From Nitrososphaera sp. UBA210 (GTDB lineage: Archaea > Thermoproteota > Nitrososphaeria > Nitrososphaerales > Nitrososphaeraceae): DNA of 64,000 bases. The DNA lies in assembly GCA_002494895.1 (NCBI GenBank), contig DADA01000083.1, positions 4,086-68,085 of the forward strand, given 5' to 3'. Of this stretch, positions 6,698 through 15,992 are shown piece by piece. The notes beneath the pieces are model-generated. The model was not told where the DNA came from. It was given only the letters and a program-made list of their open reading frames with translations, and searched no databases. Each line of letters opens with the position of its first letter. Positions within the stretch are counted from its first letter, which is position 1. The position numbers were made by a program, and so were the translations under genes.

Positions 6698-8590
6698 ATG
6701 CGCCTGCTGCAGCTGCATTCAGATTTTATCGAGTACGAGCCTATAGCAAAAGAGATCCGCGATGCCGAGGAAATAAAATCAAAGGCCAAAGTCCGGCTCG
6801 AAGATCTGGTCGTTGCGTTTGTCGCTGTTGAAAGCGCTGACGATGAAAACGTCGCCAAAGAAGCGGCCGGTGAAATAATAAAGTACCTTGCCACCGTCAA
6901 GTGCAACAGGCTGCTCGTATATCCCTATGCGCATCTGAGCTCCGACCTGGCGCCGCCTGGAGTCGCTGCGGGGCTTGTCAGGTCTGTCGAGGCAGCGGCC
7001 AAAGAGTCGGCCGGGGAGGTCCATCGGGCGCCCTTTGGCTGGACAAAGGCGTTGCAGATCAAGGTAAAGGGCCACCCGCTTGCGGAAAATGCCAAAGAGA
7101 TATCAAAGCAGGCAGACCACGAGCACGCCGGACACTCGCATGGGCCGGGAGAAAAAGAGTCGAGCGCGCTAAAGGCGGAGGAAAAATTGCAGTCATTCTG
7201 GTATATCCTCCAGCCCGGCGGAACAATGACTCCTGTAAAGGAATACAGGTTCAAGAAGCAAGAACAGAACCTGCAGATACTTGCGAATTATGAAACAGCA
7301 AAGAACAGGGCGGTCAACCAGCAGCCCGAGCACGTCCGGCTAATGAAAAAATTGGCCATAGCCGACTACGAGCCCGCATCTGACGCCGGCAACATGCGCT
7401 ACTACCCAAAAGGCAGGCTGATAAAGTCGCTCATCGAGCAGTACGTGACTAGGCGTGTTATGGAGTACGGTGGCATAGAAGTCGAGACTCCGATCATGTA
7501 CGACACAAAGCATCCCTCGCTAGCGAGTTACTTCAACAGGTTCCCGGCCAGGCAGTACAGCATCACTTCTGATAACAAGCAGCTGTTCCTGCGCTTTGCA
7601 GCCTGCTTTGGTCAATTCCTAATGGCGAAGGACTTTAGCATATCATACAGGCACCTCCCGGTCAAACTCTATGAGCTAACCCGATATTCGTTCAGGCGGG
7701 AAAAAAGCGGCGAGCTAGTCGGACTCCGCCGGCTGCGCGCGTTTACAATGCCAGACTGTCACGCGTTATGCAGGGACCTGGAGCAGGCAAAGGCGGAATT
7801 CCGCAAGCGCTTTGAGCTCTCGATAAGCGTTATCAACAACCTTGGGCTTGCCATCGAGGACGTGGAGATGGCGATCAGGTTTACCGAAGAATTCTACAAC
7901 GAGAACAAGGAGTTCATCACAGAGCTCATCAGCAGGTTCGGCCGGCCGGTGCTAGTCGAAATGTGGAAGGAGCGCTTCTTTTACTTTACATTAAAGTGGG
8001 AATTCAATTACATCGATGGCCTGGGCAAAGCCTCTGCCCTCTCTACCGATCAGATCGATGTCGAAAATGGAGAGCGCTATGGCATAGAATTCGTAGATGA
8101 AGACGGCTCGAAAAAATACCCGATAATCCTGCACAACTCGCCTTCTGGCGCGGTAGAGCGAATAATCTACGCCCTGCTTGAAAAATCTGCAAAGATCTCC
8201 AAGACGGGCGGCACACCGTCGCTCCCGCTGTGGCTGTCGCACACGCAGGTCCGCATTGCCCCAGTTGGCAGGGAACACCTTGTTTTTTGCGAAGAATTGC
8301 TGGCCGACCTTGAGGCAAGCCAGATAAGGGCAGACATTGACGACAGGGACGAAACCGTCGGCAAGAAAATACGCGAGTCAGAGACAGAGTGGGTTCGCTA
8401 CACAATAGTCGTGGGCGACAAGGAAATCAACTCTGGCAAACTCATGGTGAGGGACCGAGTCGAGGGCAAGCAGCGCGAAATGGCGCTTCAAGAGCTGGTA
8501 GATGAGGTGAAGGCCCAGACAAGGGACAAGCCCTTCCTTCCACTCAACTTGCCAAAGTACCTGTCCGCAAGGCCCCAGATCATGGTCTAA
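6698..8590 (+). CDS. thrS: Threonyl-tRNA synthetase (archaeal type)
   Basis: Attaches threonine to tRNA-Thr. The 630-residue protein has the archaeal arrangement: an N-terminal D-aminoacyl-tRNA deacylase-like editing domain (about residues 1-150, with the HLSSDLAPP motif) in place of the bacterial N2 editing domain, then the class II catalytic core with motif 2 (RYSFRREKSGELVGLRRLRAFTMPDCH, near 325-355) and motif 3, and a C-terminal anticodon-binding domain (HTQVRIAPVGREH to the end). A TATA-like TTAAATT near 6670 gives a transcript starting at about the ATG. Complete and unremarkable for an archaeon. Confidence 0.96.
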   Translation: MRLLQLHSDFIEYEPIAKEIRDAEEIKSKAKVRLEDLVVAFVAVESADDENVAKEAAGEIIKYLATVKCNRLLVYPYAHLSSDLAPPGVAAGLVRSVEAAAKESAGEVHRAPFGWTKALQIKVKGHPLAENAKEISKQADHEHAGHSHGPGEKESSALKAEEKLQSFWYILQPGGTMTPVKEYRFKKQEQNLQILANYETAKNRAVNQQPEHVRLMKKLAIADYEPASDAGNMRYYPKGRLIKSLIEQYVTRRVMEYGGIEVETPIMYDTKHPSLASYFNRFPARQYSITSDNKQLFLRFAACFGQFLMAKDFSISYRHLPVKLYELTRYSFRREKSGELVGLRRLRAFTMPDCHALCRDLEQAKAEFRKRFELSISVINNLGLAIEDVEMAIRFTEEFYNENKEFITELISRFGRPVLVEMWKERFFYFTLKWEFNYIDGLGKASALSTDQIDVENGERYGIEFVDEDGSKKYPIILHNSPSGAVERIIYALLEKSAKISKTGGTPSLPLWLSHTQVRIAPVGREHLVFCEELLADLEASQIRADIDDRDETVGKKIRESETEWVRYTIVVGDKEINSGKLMVRDRVEGKQREMALQELVDEVKAQTRDKPFLPLNLPKYLSARPQIMV

Positions 8591-8676
8591 TGAACACATC
8601 GCATTTGCCCTACCCCCTCTCCCCAAGGTGCTTCAAGGATTAAATAGCAAGATTTCTTCGACTAGTTACCAGCTAA

Positions 8677-9891
8677 TTGCCAACTACCGTCACTAAATCC
8701 GTAAGGCAATCCTACTCGCCTACACCCGAGATATTAGAGATACTCGATGTTTTCCGCAAGATGCTCAATAACTGTATTGAAATCGGTCTACAACATAACG
8801 TTTCAACCTTGAAGGCACTCTCGAAGCTATGTTATCATGAACTGGATCGATACGGGAGTGTTGCTTCTTATTACAAACTATGTGCCATATCACGCGCCGC
8901 TGGTATCTTGGCAACGCGGAAGAAATCAATCAGAAGAGGCTACATACCAAAATCTCCATATGCTGTACAACCTCAGCTTGTTTCTTGTTACGGATTTAAG
9001 ATCAAGAAGGATGTTCTGAAAATACCACTTGGAAATAGAAAATATTTTGATATTCTTCTTAATAGCTATTCAAAGCAAGCTCTATTCTCGGACTCGTCCT
9101 TGACCATACGCTCTTTTACATTGACCGGCAACATAGTCAGTATCGCTATTTCCAAAACAGTAAACGAGATAGACTGTATCAACATTGTAGGCGTTGATCG
9201 GAACCTTCGCAATCTGACTGTTGGCGATTCCGTGAAGGTCGTACAATATGACCTTTCAAAAGCCGTTGACATCCTAGAAAACACCAGATCAATATTGCGC
9301 TCGTTAAAGCGTAACGACCAAAGGATAAGGAAACGGATCTATTCCAAGTACGGCGCACGGCGCGAAAACAGAATCAACCAGCTGCTCCATCACGTGTCAA
9401 AAGTCATAGTGCAAGATGCGAAGAAATCCAAAACAGGTATAGCTTTTGAAGATATTGCTAATATCCGCAGATTGTACCGGCGCGGGAACGGCCAAGGAAA
9501 AGTCTACCGAGGAATAATGAATTCATGGTCTTTTGCTGAGGTAAAGCGGCTCGTCACGTACAAAGCAGAATGGGTAGGCGTACCAGTGATTCAGCTATCA
9601 AAGTCAGAAACCAAGGGTACATCCTCTCTTTGTCCAAGATGCGGGGAGAGACTCCAAGTTGGACAGCTAAAGAGATGCCTTCGGTGCGACAGGTGTAGGA
9701 GGGAATTTGACCGCGATGTGGTTGCGGCCATGAACATCTCCTATAAAGGGCGTGCTTTCCTTTCCGGCAGCGGGAAGGGTGTGTTCAAGCGTCCAAAAGG
9801 CGATGCAAGTGAAGCAATGAAGGGGAACCCGACGACGCCGGTAATCCTCAGAGTCGATGCATCGAAGTTAACGCATCGTTATCGACGATAG
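8677..9891 (+). CDS. tnpB: TnpB, RNA-guided nuclease of the IS200/IS605 family
   Basis: A 404-residue TnpB. The three RuvC catalytic acids are present: Asp in GVDRNLRNLTV (about residue 173), Glu in GIAFEDIANIRR (about 258) and Asp in FDRDVVAAMNI (about 348). The four-cysteine zinc finger CPRC...CDRC (about 321-341) sits between motifs II and III as in the family. TTG start at 8677; a TATA-like ATTAAAT lies about 30 nt upstream. TnpB proteins cut DNA guided by an RNA made from the element's right end. No tnpA transposase gene is adjacent. The stop codon abuts the convergent agmatinase gene. Confidence 0.93.
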   Translation: MPTTVTKSVRQSYSPTPEILEILDVFRKMLNNCIEIGLQHNVSTLKALSKLCYHELDRYGSVASYYKLCAISRAAGILATRKKSIRRGYIPKSPYAVQPQLVSCYGFKIKKDVLKIPLGNRKYFDILLNSYSKQALFSDSSLTIRSFTLTGNIVSIAISKTVNEIDCINIVGVDRNLRNLTVGDSVKVVQYDLSKAVDILENTRSILRSLKRNDQRIRKRIYSKYGARRENRINQLLHHVSKVIVQDAKKSKTGIAFEDIANIRRLYRRGNGQGKVYRGIMNSWSFAEVKRLVTYKAEWVGVPVIQLSKSETKGTSSLCPRCGERLQVGQLKRCLRCDRCRREFDRDVVAAMNISYKGRAFLSGSGKGVFKRPKGDASEAMKGNPTTPVILRVDASKLTHRYRR

Positions 9892-9896
9892 TTAAC
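9867..9896 (+). repeat. Right-end hairpin of the TnpB element (possible guide-RNA scaffold)
   Basis: GTTAAC-GC-ATCGT, five-base loop TATCG, ACGAT-A-GTTAAC: an imperfect inverted repeat of 30 nt spanning the last codons and stop of tnpB. IS605 elements end in subterminal hairpins of this kind, and the TnpB guide RNA comes from the same place. It also lies exactly between two convergent genes, so it may terminate transcription. Confidence 0.5.
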
Positions 9897-10827
9897 GGAA
9901 CCGTCTAGCGAACTTGCGCGCAAGTATCCGATAGATAGTCTGGGTCGCAAGCGCGCCTTCCCTGTAATCGTCATTTCTGAGTCCCACCTCTACCATGTCC
10001 ATGCCGATAAGGCGCGCGGAGGGCGGGATCGCCTTGACCATTTTCAGGACCTGGAACGGATCAAGCCCGAATGGCTCCGGGGTGCCGGTGCAGGGCACAA
10101 AAGGAAGGTCGTACGCATCGATGTCAAAGGAAATATAGATCTTTTTTCCGGCAGTCGCCTTTTGCAGGTGTGCAACGACACCATCAAGATCGTCGTGCAC
10201 CTTCCAAGCATCAAATGTCGTGACGCCATTTGTCGCTGCGGTATCGTTCTCCTCCCTGTCAGTCTGCCTGATCCCTATTTGGATAATGTTCTCGCCGGGT
10301 ATGTACTCGAGCAGGTGGTAGAACGGAGTGGTGTGGGAAATTTTCTGCCCTTCGTACTCCTGCTTCATGTCGCGGTGCGCGTCAAAGTGTATCACAACAG
10401 GCTTTTCGTCGGCAAGGGCCTTTAGCTGGAAATAGGTCAGCGTATGCTCGCCGCCCAGCATGACCGGGATCTTGTCATCGGCGCGGAGCTCCTTGACTAT
10501 CTTTGGAATAGCAGAATCCAGAAACTTTACTACTTTGCTGACGCTCTTTGTCTTTGGCAACTTCAAGTCCCCCAGGTCGAATATGCCGACAAAGTCGTAA
10601 ATGTCGTCCTTCTCGTCAAGCACAAATGTTTCTATCTGGCGCGCGGATGCCAGCCTTATCGCCTCCGGCCCCCTCGCCGTCCCCTTGCCAAAGCTGGTCG
10701 TTATGTCGAGCGGCACGCCATAGAAGACAACTTCTGACTCCTTGAACGAGATCCTGACCGGCGTGTCAGCAAAGCTGTAGCCAGCTTTTGTCTTTTCCGG
10801 AACGGTGAACAGTTTCTGGATGTTCAC
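9892..10827 (-). CDS. speB: Agmatinase-family ureohydrolase
   Basis: Manganese enzyme of the arginase/agmatinase family; most likely splits agmatine to putrescine and urea in polyamine synthesis. The 311-residue protein has the metal-binding motifs GGEHT (about 127), FDAHRDMK (about 150) and SFDIDAYD (about 232), all with the expected Asp/His ligands. The loop after the last motif reads LPFVPCTGTPEP, the usual region being DPxxxPGTGTP, so one conserved proline-glycine pair is altered. Arginase or guanidinobutyrase activity cannot be excluded. The stop codon directly adjoins that of the TnpB element, so the last residues may have been changed by the insertion. Confidence 0.85.
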   Translation of the reverse strand: MNIQKLFTVPEKTKAGYSFADTPVRISFKESEVVFYGVPLDITTSFGKGTARGPEAIRLASARQIETFVLDEKDDIYDFVGIFDLGDLKLPKTKSVSKVVKFLDSAIPKIVKELRADDKIPVMLGGEHTLTYFQLKALADEKPVVIHFDAHRDMKQEYEGQKISHTTPFYHLLEYIPGENIIQIGIRQTDREENDTAATNGVTTFDAWKVHDDLDGVVAHLQKATAGKKIYISFDIDAYDLPFVPCTGTPEPFGLDPFQVLKMVKAIPPSARLIGMDMVEVGLRNDDYREGALATQTIYRILARKFARRFR

Positions 10828-10857
10828 GATGGAGAGTCAAAGCGGGCCGATAATAAA

Positions 10858-13515
10858 CTATGCAGGTCTGCTCCAGAACAATTCATCAAGGCTCTGCTGC
10901 CGCGGCTTGCCGAGCACCGAGTTGAAGTCAAAGTTCAGGGAAGAAAGTATCTGTTCAAATGTCGACTCCATCGTCTCGAGGTACTTTTCGGTGTCTATCT
11001 CTTCGGGCTTGGCCAGCTCTACCGGCTTGACGCCCTCGCCGGTCTTTATCTTTACATATGAAATCACGTCGCCAGCCCTGAGCTCCCGCTTGCCTTCGAG
11101 CATCTTGGCCGCCTTGATGTGCTGCGGCAGGCCCTTGTACGTGTCCCTGCCGTCCATTGTCTTGCCGTCTTTTTTCCCATAAGTCAACAGAGATTTGTTT
11201 ATCATGACGTTAAAGCTGAGGTCCGCAAGCGGTATCTTGTGTGCTTCGAGATCATGAGCGCTTTGCACCACCACTTTTTTGATGCTCTCTTTTGCGGATT
11301 CAAAATCCTTCTGGGAGCCGACCTTGCCCAGAATCGCGAGGATGTCGTAGAACGCGTTTCTGATGAAAGGCGGCGTATGTGATTTCTTGCCTGTCAGGCC
11401 CTTCACATCTACGGTGCCATCGGGCTTTACCCCGAGGTAGTTCTTTTTCAGATCGCTAAAGACCACATATCTGTATTCTTTGTCGACTTCAAGGTCTACC
11501 CCAAGGGCGTTAGTCGCCCAGCTCAGCATTTCATCGACAACGGTTGACGACGGCTCCTTGACGAAAATTGAATCGGTATCCGAGTAAATTACTTCGATTC
11601 CCAATTCCCTGCACTTGTCTATGGCCTTGTGTATTGTATTCCTGCCAATAGCCGCGATAGAGTCCGCGACTGGCAGACAGTAAAGCGGAAAAATATCCGC
11701 GCCCATAACTCCGTACGAGGCGTTTAAGATCACCTTAGTAGCCTGACTTACCACATTGTATAGCTGCCTTTCCTCAGGCGGCAGCGTCTTGTCTTTTGCA
11801 AGATTCTTGTAATAGTTGACCCGAAGGTCCCTGAGTGAGCCGATGAGCAGCGATGTGAGCCCCTTGCGCTGCTCGCAGACCCAGTGAGTCGTTCCTTCTA
11901 TCTTTCTCTCCTTGCACAACTCGTGGGGGCAGTTAATCGTTTCATATGACAAATTGTGGACCTTGATTATGCTAGGATAGAGGCTAGAAAAGTCCAAAAC
12001 CACCACATTGAAATGGATTCCCGGAGTCGGCTCTATGACTTCGCCTCCGCGGTATTTTTTTTCCTTTATCACTGCTGTAGTCGATGCGGTTCCTTTCTCT
12101 TCGAGTTCTTTTCTGCTGGGAATGAGCTCATTCCGCTGCCTGTGTTCGTAATACAGTATACCCCTGATCCACTGGTTGACGCCAAACCGTGCAATGTCGT
12201 CTACAGACAGCCTTCCAATCCTAGCAATGACTACCAGCAGCTTCATCAACAGGTTGTCGTTAAAGTTGGTCAGCCGAAAAGTCAGGTCGGCGTCCTTGAG
12301 GCAATACTCGGCCAGCTTTTGGATAGGGAGGTCAGAAATGTCGCCGTCGAATTCGACCTTTGTATCCCCAAGAAGAGCCTCGCTTATCGCGTTTAGCGTG
12401 TGCTCAGTGTATGCGCGGCTGAACGCATAGATCTGGATGGACCTGTTGTCAAAAGTCCTGTAAAGATCAATGTGGATCCCGTGCCTTATGCCCACCGGCT
12501 CTGCCTGCATCCCGCGCTTTACAAACGACTCCCTCTTCACCATTATCGGGACTTTTTCCTTTGGGATTGCTATGCCGCCCGGGTCGATCCTTGAATCCTG
12601 CGACCGTGCATATAGGTACGGCAGGTCAAAGTCATCGCCGTTGAAAGTCAGGACAATAGGATACTGGTTTATTATCGCAAAGGTTTTTTCCAGCAGCTCT
12701 TTCTCCGTCTTGCACGGCTCAGCTTCTGGTATCAGGGGCTCGCCAGTCGTCAGAGGGCTATCGACAAGAACTAGCACCTTTCTGAATCCGTCGGAACCGA
12801 CGCAGCCTACCGCAGTAACCCGCCTGTCGTGTTCGCGGGGGTTGGGCATCCTACCTTCTTCGGTCTCTACTTCGATGTCTATCGCGACCCTCCTTAGCTC
12901 CGGTATTGGCTGGTTGAGGAGGTTTGCCCAGTTTGTAATGTATTGTCTGTTTTCCTTGCCGCCCTCTCCTGTTTCCTTTATCTTGTCCCAGAGGAGGCTT
13001 TTGAGAGCGGACTGGACTTTATCTGAAATGGGATATTCAAACGTCGTTATCTGGTCGCCCTTTCTGACATAGTAGGCGCCAGGTATCAGCGCCCTGTCGT
13101 AGAGGTAGTTCTCGTGATATTTTATGTCGCTTTCCCATGATCGGACTTTTTCACGAAAGCTGCTGTCTGTTCCTCCGATAGAAAGCGGGTCGGGTGCGAG
13201 CACCTTCAGCACCTCTATTTCCTTGTCCAGTATGATGTCTTTTTTTCTTGCATGCTCTATGGTGTACTTTGGTTCCTTCTTCGCGATCTCCTCGGCATCA
13301 GCAGCGTACTCTACCTTTGTGTAGCAGTAGGGCCTGTGTTCTGTCCTGTCGCGCCAGTGGTAGATGACATTATCCTTTGGATCGTAAAACTTTAGGTAGA
13401 CTTTTTTCTCTTCGCCTGAATAGACGGCAGACATCAGTAGCGCCGGCCGGCCCTCCGGGAGTTCGGGCAGATCATCCAGCCTCCTCCTCCTGTCCGGTCC
13501 GAAATCCTGCTGCAT
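10858..13515 (-). CDS. polB: DNA polymerase, family B
   Basis: Replicative or repair DNA polymerase of 885 residues. The 3'-5' exonuclease motifs are intact: Exo I AIDIEVE (about 215), Exo II FNGDDFDLPYL (about 295), Exo III YCLKDADLTF (about 410). Polymerase motifs follow: motif A DFSSLYPSII (about 515), motif B KVILNASYGVMG (about 595) and motif C YSDTDSIFV (about 650). Start ATG at 13515 (the TTG at 13518 is an alternative); a TATA-like TTTAATATT lies upstream at about 13546-13554. A single-gene unit between speB and a surface protein gene. Confidence 0.96.
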   Translation of the reverse strand: MQQDFGPDRRRRLDDLPELPEGRPALLMSAVYSGEEKKVYLKFYDPKDNVIYHWRDRTEHRPYCYTKVEYAADAEEIAKKEPKYTIEHARKKDIILDKEIEVLKVLAPDPLSIGGTDSSFREKVRSWESDIKYHENYLYDRALIPGAYYVRKGDQITTFEYPISDKVQSALKSLLWDKIKETGEGGKENRQYITNWANLLNQPIPELRRVAIDIEVETEEGRMPNPREHDRRVTAVGCVGSDGFRKVLVLVDSPLTTGEPLIPEAEPCKTEKELLEKTFAIINQYPIVLTFNGDDFDLPYLYARSQDSRIDPGGIAIPKEKVPIMVKRESFVKRGMQAEPVGIRHGIHIDLYRTFDNRSIQIYAFSRAYTEHTLNAISEALLGDTKVEFDGDISDLPIQKLAEYCLKDADLTFRLTNFNDNLLMKLLVVIARIGRLSVDDIARFGVNQWIRGILYYEHRQRNELIPSRKELEEKGTASTTAVIKEKKYRGGEVIEPTPGIHFNVVVLDFSSLYPSIIKVHNLSYETINCPHELCKERKIEGTTHWVCEQRKGLTSLLIGSLRDLRVNYYKNLAKDKTLPPEERQLYNVVSQATKVILNASYGVMGADIFPLYCLPVADSIAAIGRNTIHKAIDKCRELGIEVIYSDTDSIFVKEPSSTVVDEMLSWATNALGVDLEVDKEYRYVVFSDLKKNYLGVKPDGTVDVKGLTGKKSHTPPFIRNAFYDILAILGKVGSQKDFESAKESIKKVVVQSAHDLEAHKIPLADLSFNVMINKSLLTYGKKDGKTMDGRDTYKGLPQHIKAAKMLEGKRELRAGDVISYVKIKTGEGVKPVELAKPEEIDTEKYLETMESTFEQILSSLNFDFNSVLGKPRQQSLDELFWSRPA

Positions 13516-13570
13516 CAAAGTCTATTTTCTCTCTTGGACAATCAATATTAAACGTTTTACACGGCGTCTG

Positions 13571-13611
13571 AAAAAAAGAAAAAGGGCATCATGGAAGTAT
13601 TTTCTTCCATG
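13571..13611 (-). terminator. Intrinsic terminator of the PsbP-like surface gene
   Basis: Perfect 8-bp stem CATGGAAG/CTTCCATG with a six-base loop at 13590-13611, followed on the minus strand by a T-rich tract (complement of 13571-13583). It sits 12 nt past the stop of the gene at 13623 and before the polB promoter. Confidence 0.75.
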
Positions 13612-13622
13612 AGTCGTACGCT

Positions 13623-14615
13623 CTACAGGCTGCCCTTCATTAATTTTGTTCTTCCGAGAACAACTATCGTTCCAATCATCGCGGCGACGATGCCAATGAT
13701 TGCGACCGGGAATTCAGGAACGACCTGCGTACCGGTTACAGTAACATCATGGGCACCTGACGAGTGGGGGATGACAAGAGTGTTTACACCATCTACCTGA
13801 CTCTCTTCAGCGCGGGTGGCCTGGCCGTCTACCAGAACAGTGTACGGGCCTTCAAGTACCGAGCCTACCATGACCGTCGTCTCTGCTCCTGTCCCGTCGG
13901 TCTCGAATGACAGCGTCTTGCTTGCCTCATCCAGCGCAAACGCGCTTATCGTGGAGGCGCTCTCTACTGATACGTTAACAGACTCTCCTGCGACCATCAC
14001 CGGCATCATGCTGGGCGTCGTACCGCCGTCATCAGGTGTGCCTGATGGGATTGTCGAATCTACTGCTCCTGTCAACGTCAGAGAATCAACAGCAGTGTCA
14101 AACGCTCCAACGTCGGCATCAAACTCTGCAGATGCGGACGAATACATCGCAGATATCCACCTTGTCTCACTTTCGGCAGAGACGATCTTCATCTTCGTCA
14201 TCTCGCCATCCTCGTCGGTGCATTCAATGACAGCTTCGACTCCCCTTACACCGCTCACAGTGGTCGGCTGGAATGATGGCGTCGTACATTCGATTCCACT
14301 CTCCTCTTGCGAAACGTCAGACGGATCCGTGGGGGCTTCGTCAACCTGTGACTTGTCCGCGATAACCAGCATCATTGCCTTGCCTTCTTCAGCCATCCCT
14401 CCCGGGGATACGGTTACGAGGACGCTTTCGTCAGTGCCAATAGAGGCGCCTGTCCATCCGTCCGGAAAAGTAATCGAGACACCAGCTTCTTCGTTAGTGT
14501 ATGTTCCGCTCACTTCTGCAAAGTCGGGCATTGTCTGCGCGTATGCAGTCGCTGCTGTCGTTGAAACTAGCAGGGCAAACGCTGCAACAAAAGCTTCTGG
14601 AAGGTATTTTCTCAT
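13623..14615 (-). CDS. Secreted PsbP-like surface protein with PEFP C-terminal anchor
   Basis: About 330 residues. An N-terminal Sec signal (MRKYLPEAFVAAFALLVST, cleavage after AYA) is followed by a PsbP-like domain (residues about 35-165: YTNEEAGVSITFPDGWTG ... FDTAVDSLTL), a Ser/Thr/Pro-rich spacer, a second beta domain and the tail VPEFPVAIIGIVAAMIGTIVVLG followed by basic residues. That tail matches the PEFG/PEFP-CTERM sorting class of Thaumarchaeota, where a membrane segment is processed by an archaeosortase. ATG at 14615 is chosen because the TATA box TTTTATAC (14636-14644) is 26 nt away; GTG 14621 is upstream. Ligand unknown. Confidence 0.7.
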   Translation of the reverse strand: MRKYLPEAFVAAFALLVSTTAATAYAQTMPDFAEVSGTYTNEEAGVSITFPDGWTGASIGTDESVLVTVSPGGMAEEGKAMMLVIADKSQVDEAPTDPSDVSQEESGIECTTPSFQPTTVSGVRGVEAVIECTDEDGEMTKMKIVSAESETRWISAMYSSASAEFDADVGAFDTAVDSLTLTGAVDSTIPSGTPDDGGTTPSMMPVMVAGESVNVSVESASTISAFALDEASKTLSFETDGTGAETTVMVGSVLEGPYTVLVDGQATRAEESQVDGVNTLVIPHSSGAHDVTVTGTQVVPEFPVAIIGIVAAMIGTIVVLGRTKLMKGSL

Positions 14616-14634
14616 TTCCACGCTACGGAGCAGA

Positions 14635-14650
14635 TGTATAAAAGCATATA
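14635..14650. promoter_or_regulatory. Divergent promoter of the PsbP-like and FAD-dehydrogenase genes
   Basis: TATAAAAGCATATA contains a strong minus-strand TATA box serving the ATG at 14615 and a weaker plus-strand one serving the start at 14675 (or 14657). Confidence 0.5.
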
Positions 14651-14674
14651 CGGCAAATGATACGCTGTTGTTAC

Positions 14675-15979
14675 GTGTCTGACTTCCAGGTAGCTGTAGT
14701 CGGAGGCGGAGTGCTTGGAACTTCCATAGCCTATTTCCTGTCCGCTCATGCTAATGATCCCGAATCGGTGGTGCTTATAGAACAGGAGAAGAATATCGCG
14801 CAGCACACCAGCAGCAGGAACACCGGCAAGGTCCATGCCCCCTTTCTGTACGACCCTGCCACAAGAAAGACCCTCGCAAAGGCGGCCGCGCTCGGGTACG
14901 AAATGTGGCAAGAGTTTGCAGAGAACAAAAAGCTCGTGTTCAAGCGCGACGGGGTGCTCGAGGTCGCGCTGGACGACAAAGGGGTTGCCAGATTGCACAA
15001 ATATGTTGAATGGGGTCAGGCAAACGGACTGAAAAAGAGCGAGCTGAAATTGCTCGACAGAAAGGAAGTTGCAGAGTTTGAACCCAATGTCCGGTGCTCG
15101 TCGGCATTGTATTGCTCCAAGGACGCGTCTGTTGACTATGGATCGTTATCAATGGCGCTGATGGAAGATCTAAGGTCGTTTGGCTGCAGGCTTGCTCTGG
15201 GCACGAAAGTCGCAAGTGTGTCCCCGGCAGATGGCCGCTATCTGATAGGGACAGGACATGGCAAAACGATCAGCGCCAGATACGTCGTCAACGCCGCGGG
15301 CGGCAACTCGATGGACATTGCGCATTCAATGGGCGTCGCTAATGAATATACGGACATACATTTTCGCGGCGAGTACTGGGAATCGCCGCCACAGTACCAC
15401 GACCTTACAAGACTGTCGATATATTCCGTTCCAAGGCATCCAGAGTACCCGTTCCTGGATCCCCATTGGATAGTCAGAGCCGACGGCAGGAGAGAAGTCG
15501 GGCCAAACGCGGTTCCTGTCTTTGGGCCCTATGCTTACAGCTGGCGCAGGAACCTTGCAGACATGGTCCCAAAGCTGGTAGAGTCCTCAAAGACTGGCGC
15601 CCGCCGGACCGTCTTTGACAGGCAGTTCCTCGCTCTCGCCACCACGGAGCTAAAGAGCTCGCTTTCAAAGACCGCGATGATAAACAGGGTAAGGGAATTC
15701 CTGCCTGGCCTGCGCGCGCCGGCATTTACAAAGAGAGGGACTTCGGGTATCAGGTCTTCAGTCATTGACAGAACCGGCAGGTTTGTTCCCGACACGCTGG
15801 TTCTCTGGAAGGACTCTTCTGTGCACGTGCTCAACTACAATTCCCCGGGGGCCACGGGCGCCCTTCCCATGGCTGCAAAGGTTGCGAGCAAGATGATATC
15901 GGAAGGGCTGATTTCTGTGCGCGACAGGCCGAGATCGCTCTGGGACGCCACGGCGATAGCCGAAAGGATTGGAGAGTAA
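14675..15979 (+). CDS. lhgO: FAD-dependent dehydrogenase, L-2-hydroxyglutarate oxidase-like
   Basis: Member of the DAO superfamily. The N-terminus has the FAD-binding VAVVGGGVLGTSIAYFL (GxGxxG) and VVLIEQE (ribose-binding Glu), followed by SSRNTGKVHAPFLYDP, which is the LhgO-type active-site loop (SSRNSG.IH). It probably oxidises L-2-hydroxyglutarate or a related 2-hydroxyacid, passing electrons to quinone. The C-terminal FNSPGATGAL stretch is the second FAD contact. GTG 14675 fits both the TATA spacing and the FAD motif position; ATG 14657 would add six residues. It ends 14 nt before nurA but that gene seems to have its own promoter. Substrate is inferred. Confidence 0.8.
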   Translation: MSDFQVAVVGGGVLGTSIAYFLSAHANDPESVVLIEQEKNIAQHTSSRNTGKVHAPFLYDPATRKTLAKAAALGYEMWQEFAENKKLVFKRDGVLEVALDDKGVARLHKYVEWGQANGLKKSELKLLDRKEVAEFEPNVRCSSALYCSKDASVDYGSLSMALMEDLRSFGCRLALGTKVASVSPADGRYLIGTGHGKTISARYVVNAAGGNSMDIAHSMGVANEYTDIHFRGEYWESPPQYHDLTRLSIYSVPRHPEYPFLDPHWIVRADGRREVGPNAVPVFGPYAYSWRRNLADMVPKLVESSKTGARRTVFDRQFLALATTELKSSLSKTAMINRVREFLPGLRAPAFTKRGTSGIRSSVIDRTGRFVPDTLVLWKDSSVHVLNYNSPGATGALPMAAKVASKMISEGLISVRDRPRSLWDATAIAERIGE

Positions 15980-15992
15980 TCTTTTAAGCTAG

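Larger units (their letters stand above)
8655..9896 (+). mobile_element. IS605-type element carrying tnpB only
   Basis: The element is defined by tnpB plus a candidate right-end hairpin at 9867-9896. The left end is uncertain; a weak TAGTT/AACTA inverted pair at about 8663-8686 is the only candidate. With no Y1 transposase here, movement would need a transposase supplied in trans. The base composition is visibly more AT-rich than thrS and polB on either side, consistent with recent arrival. Confidence 0.55.
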
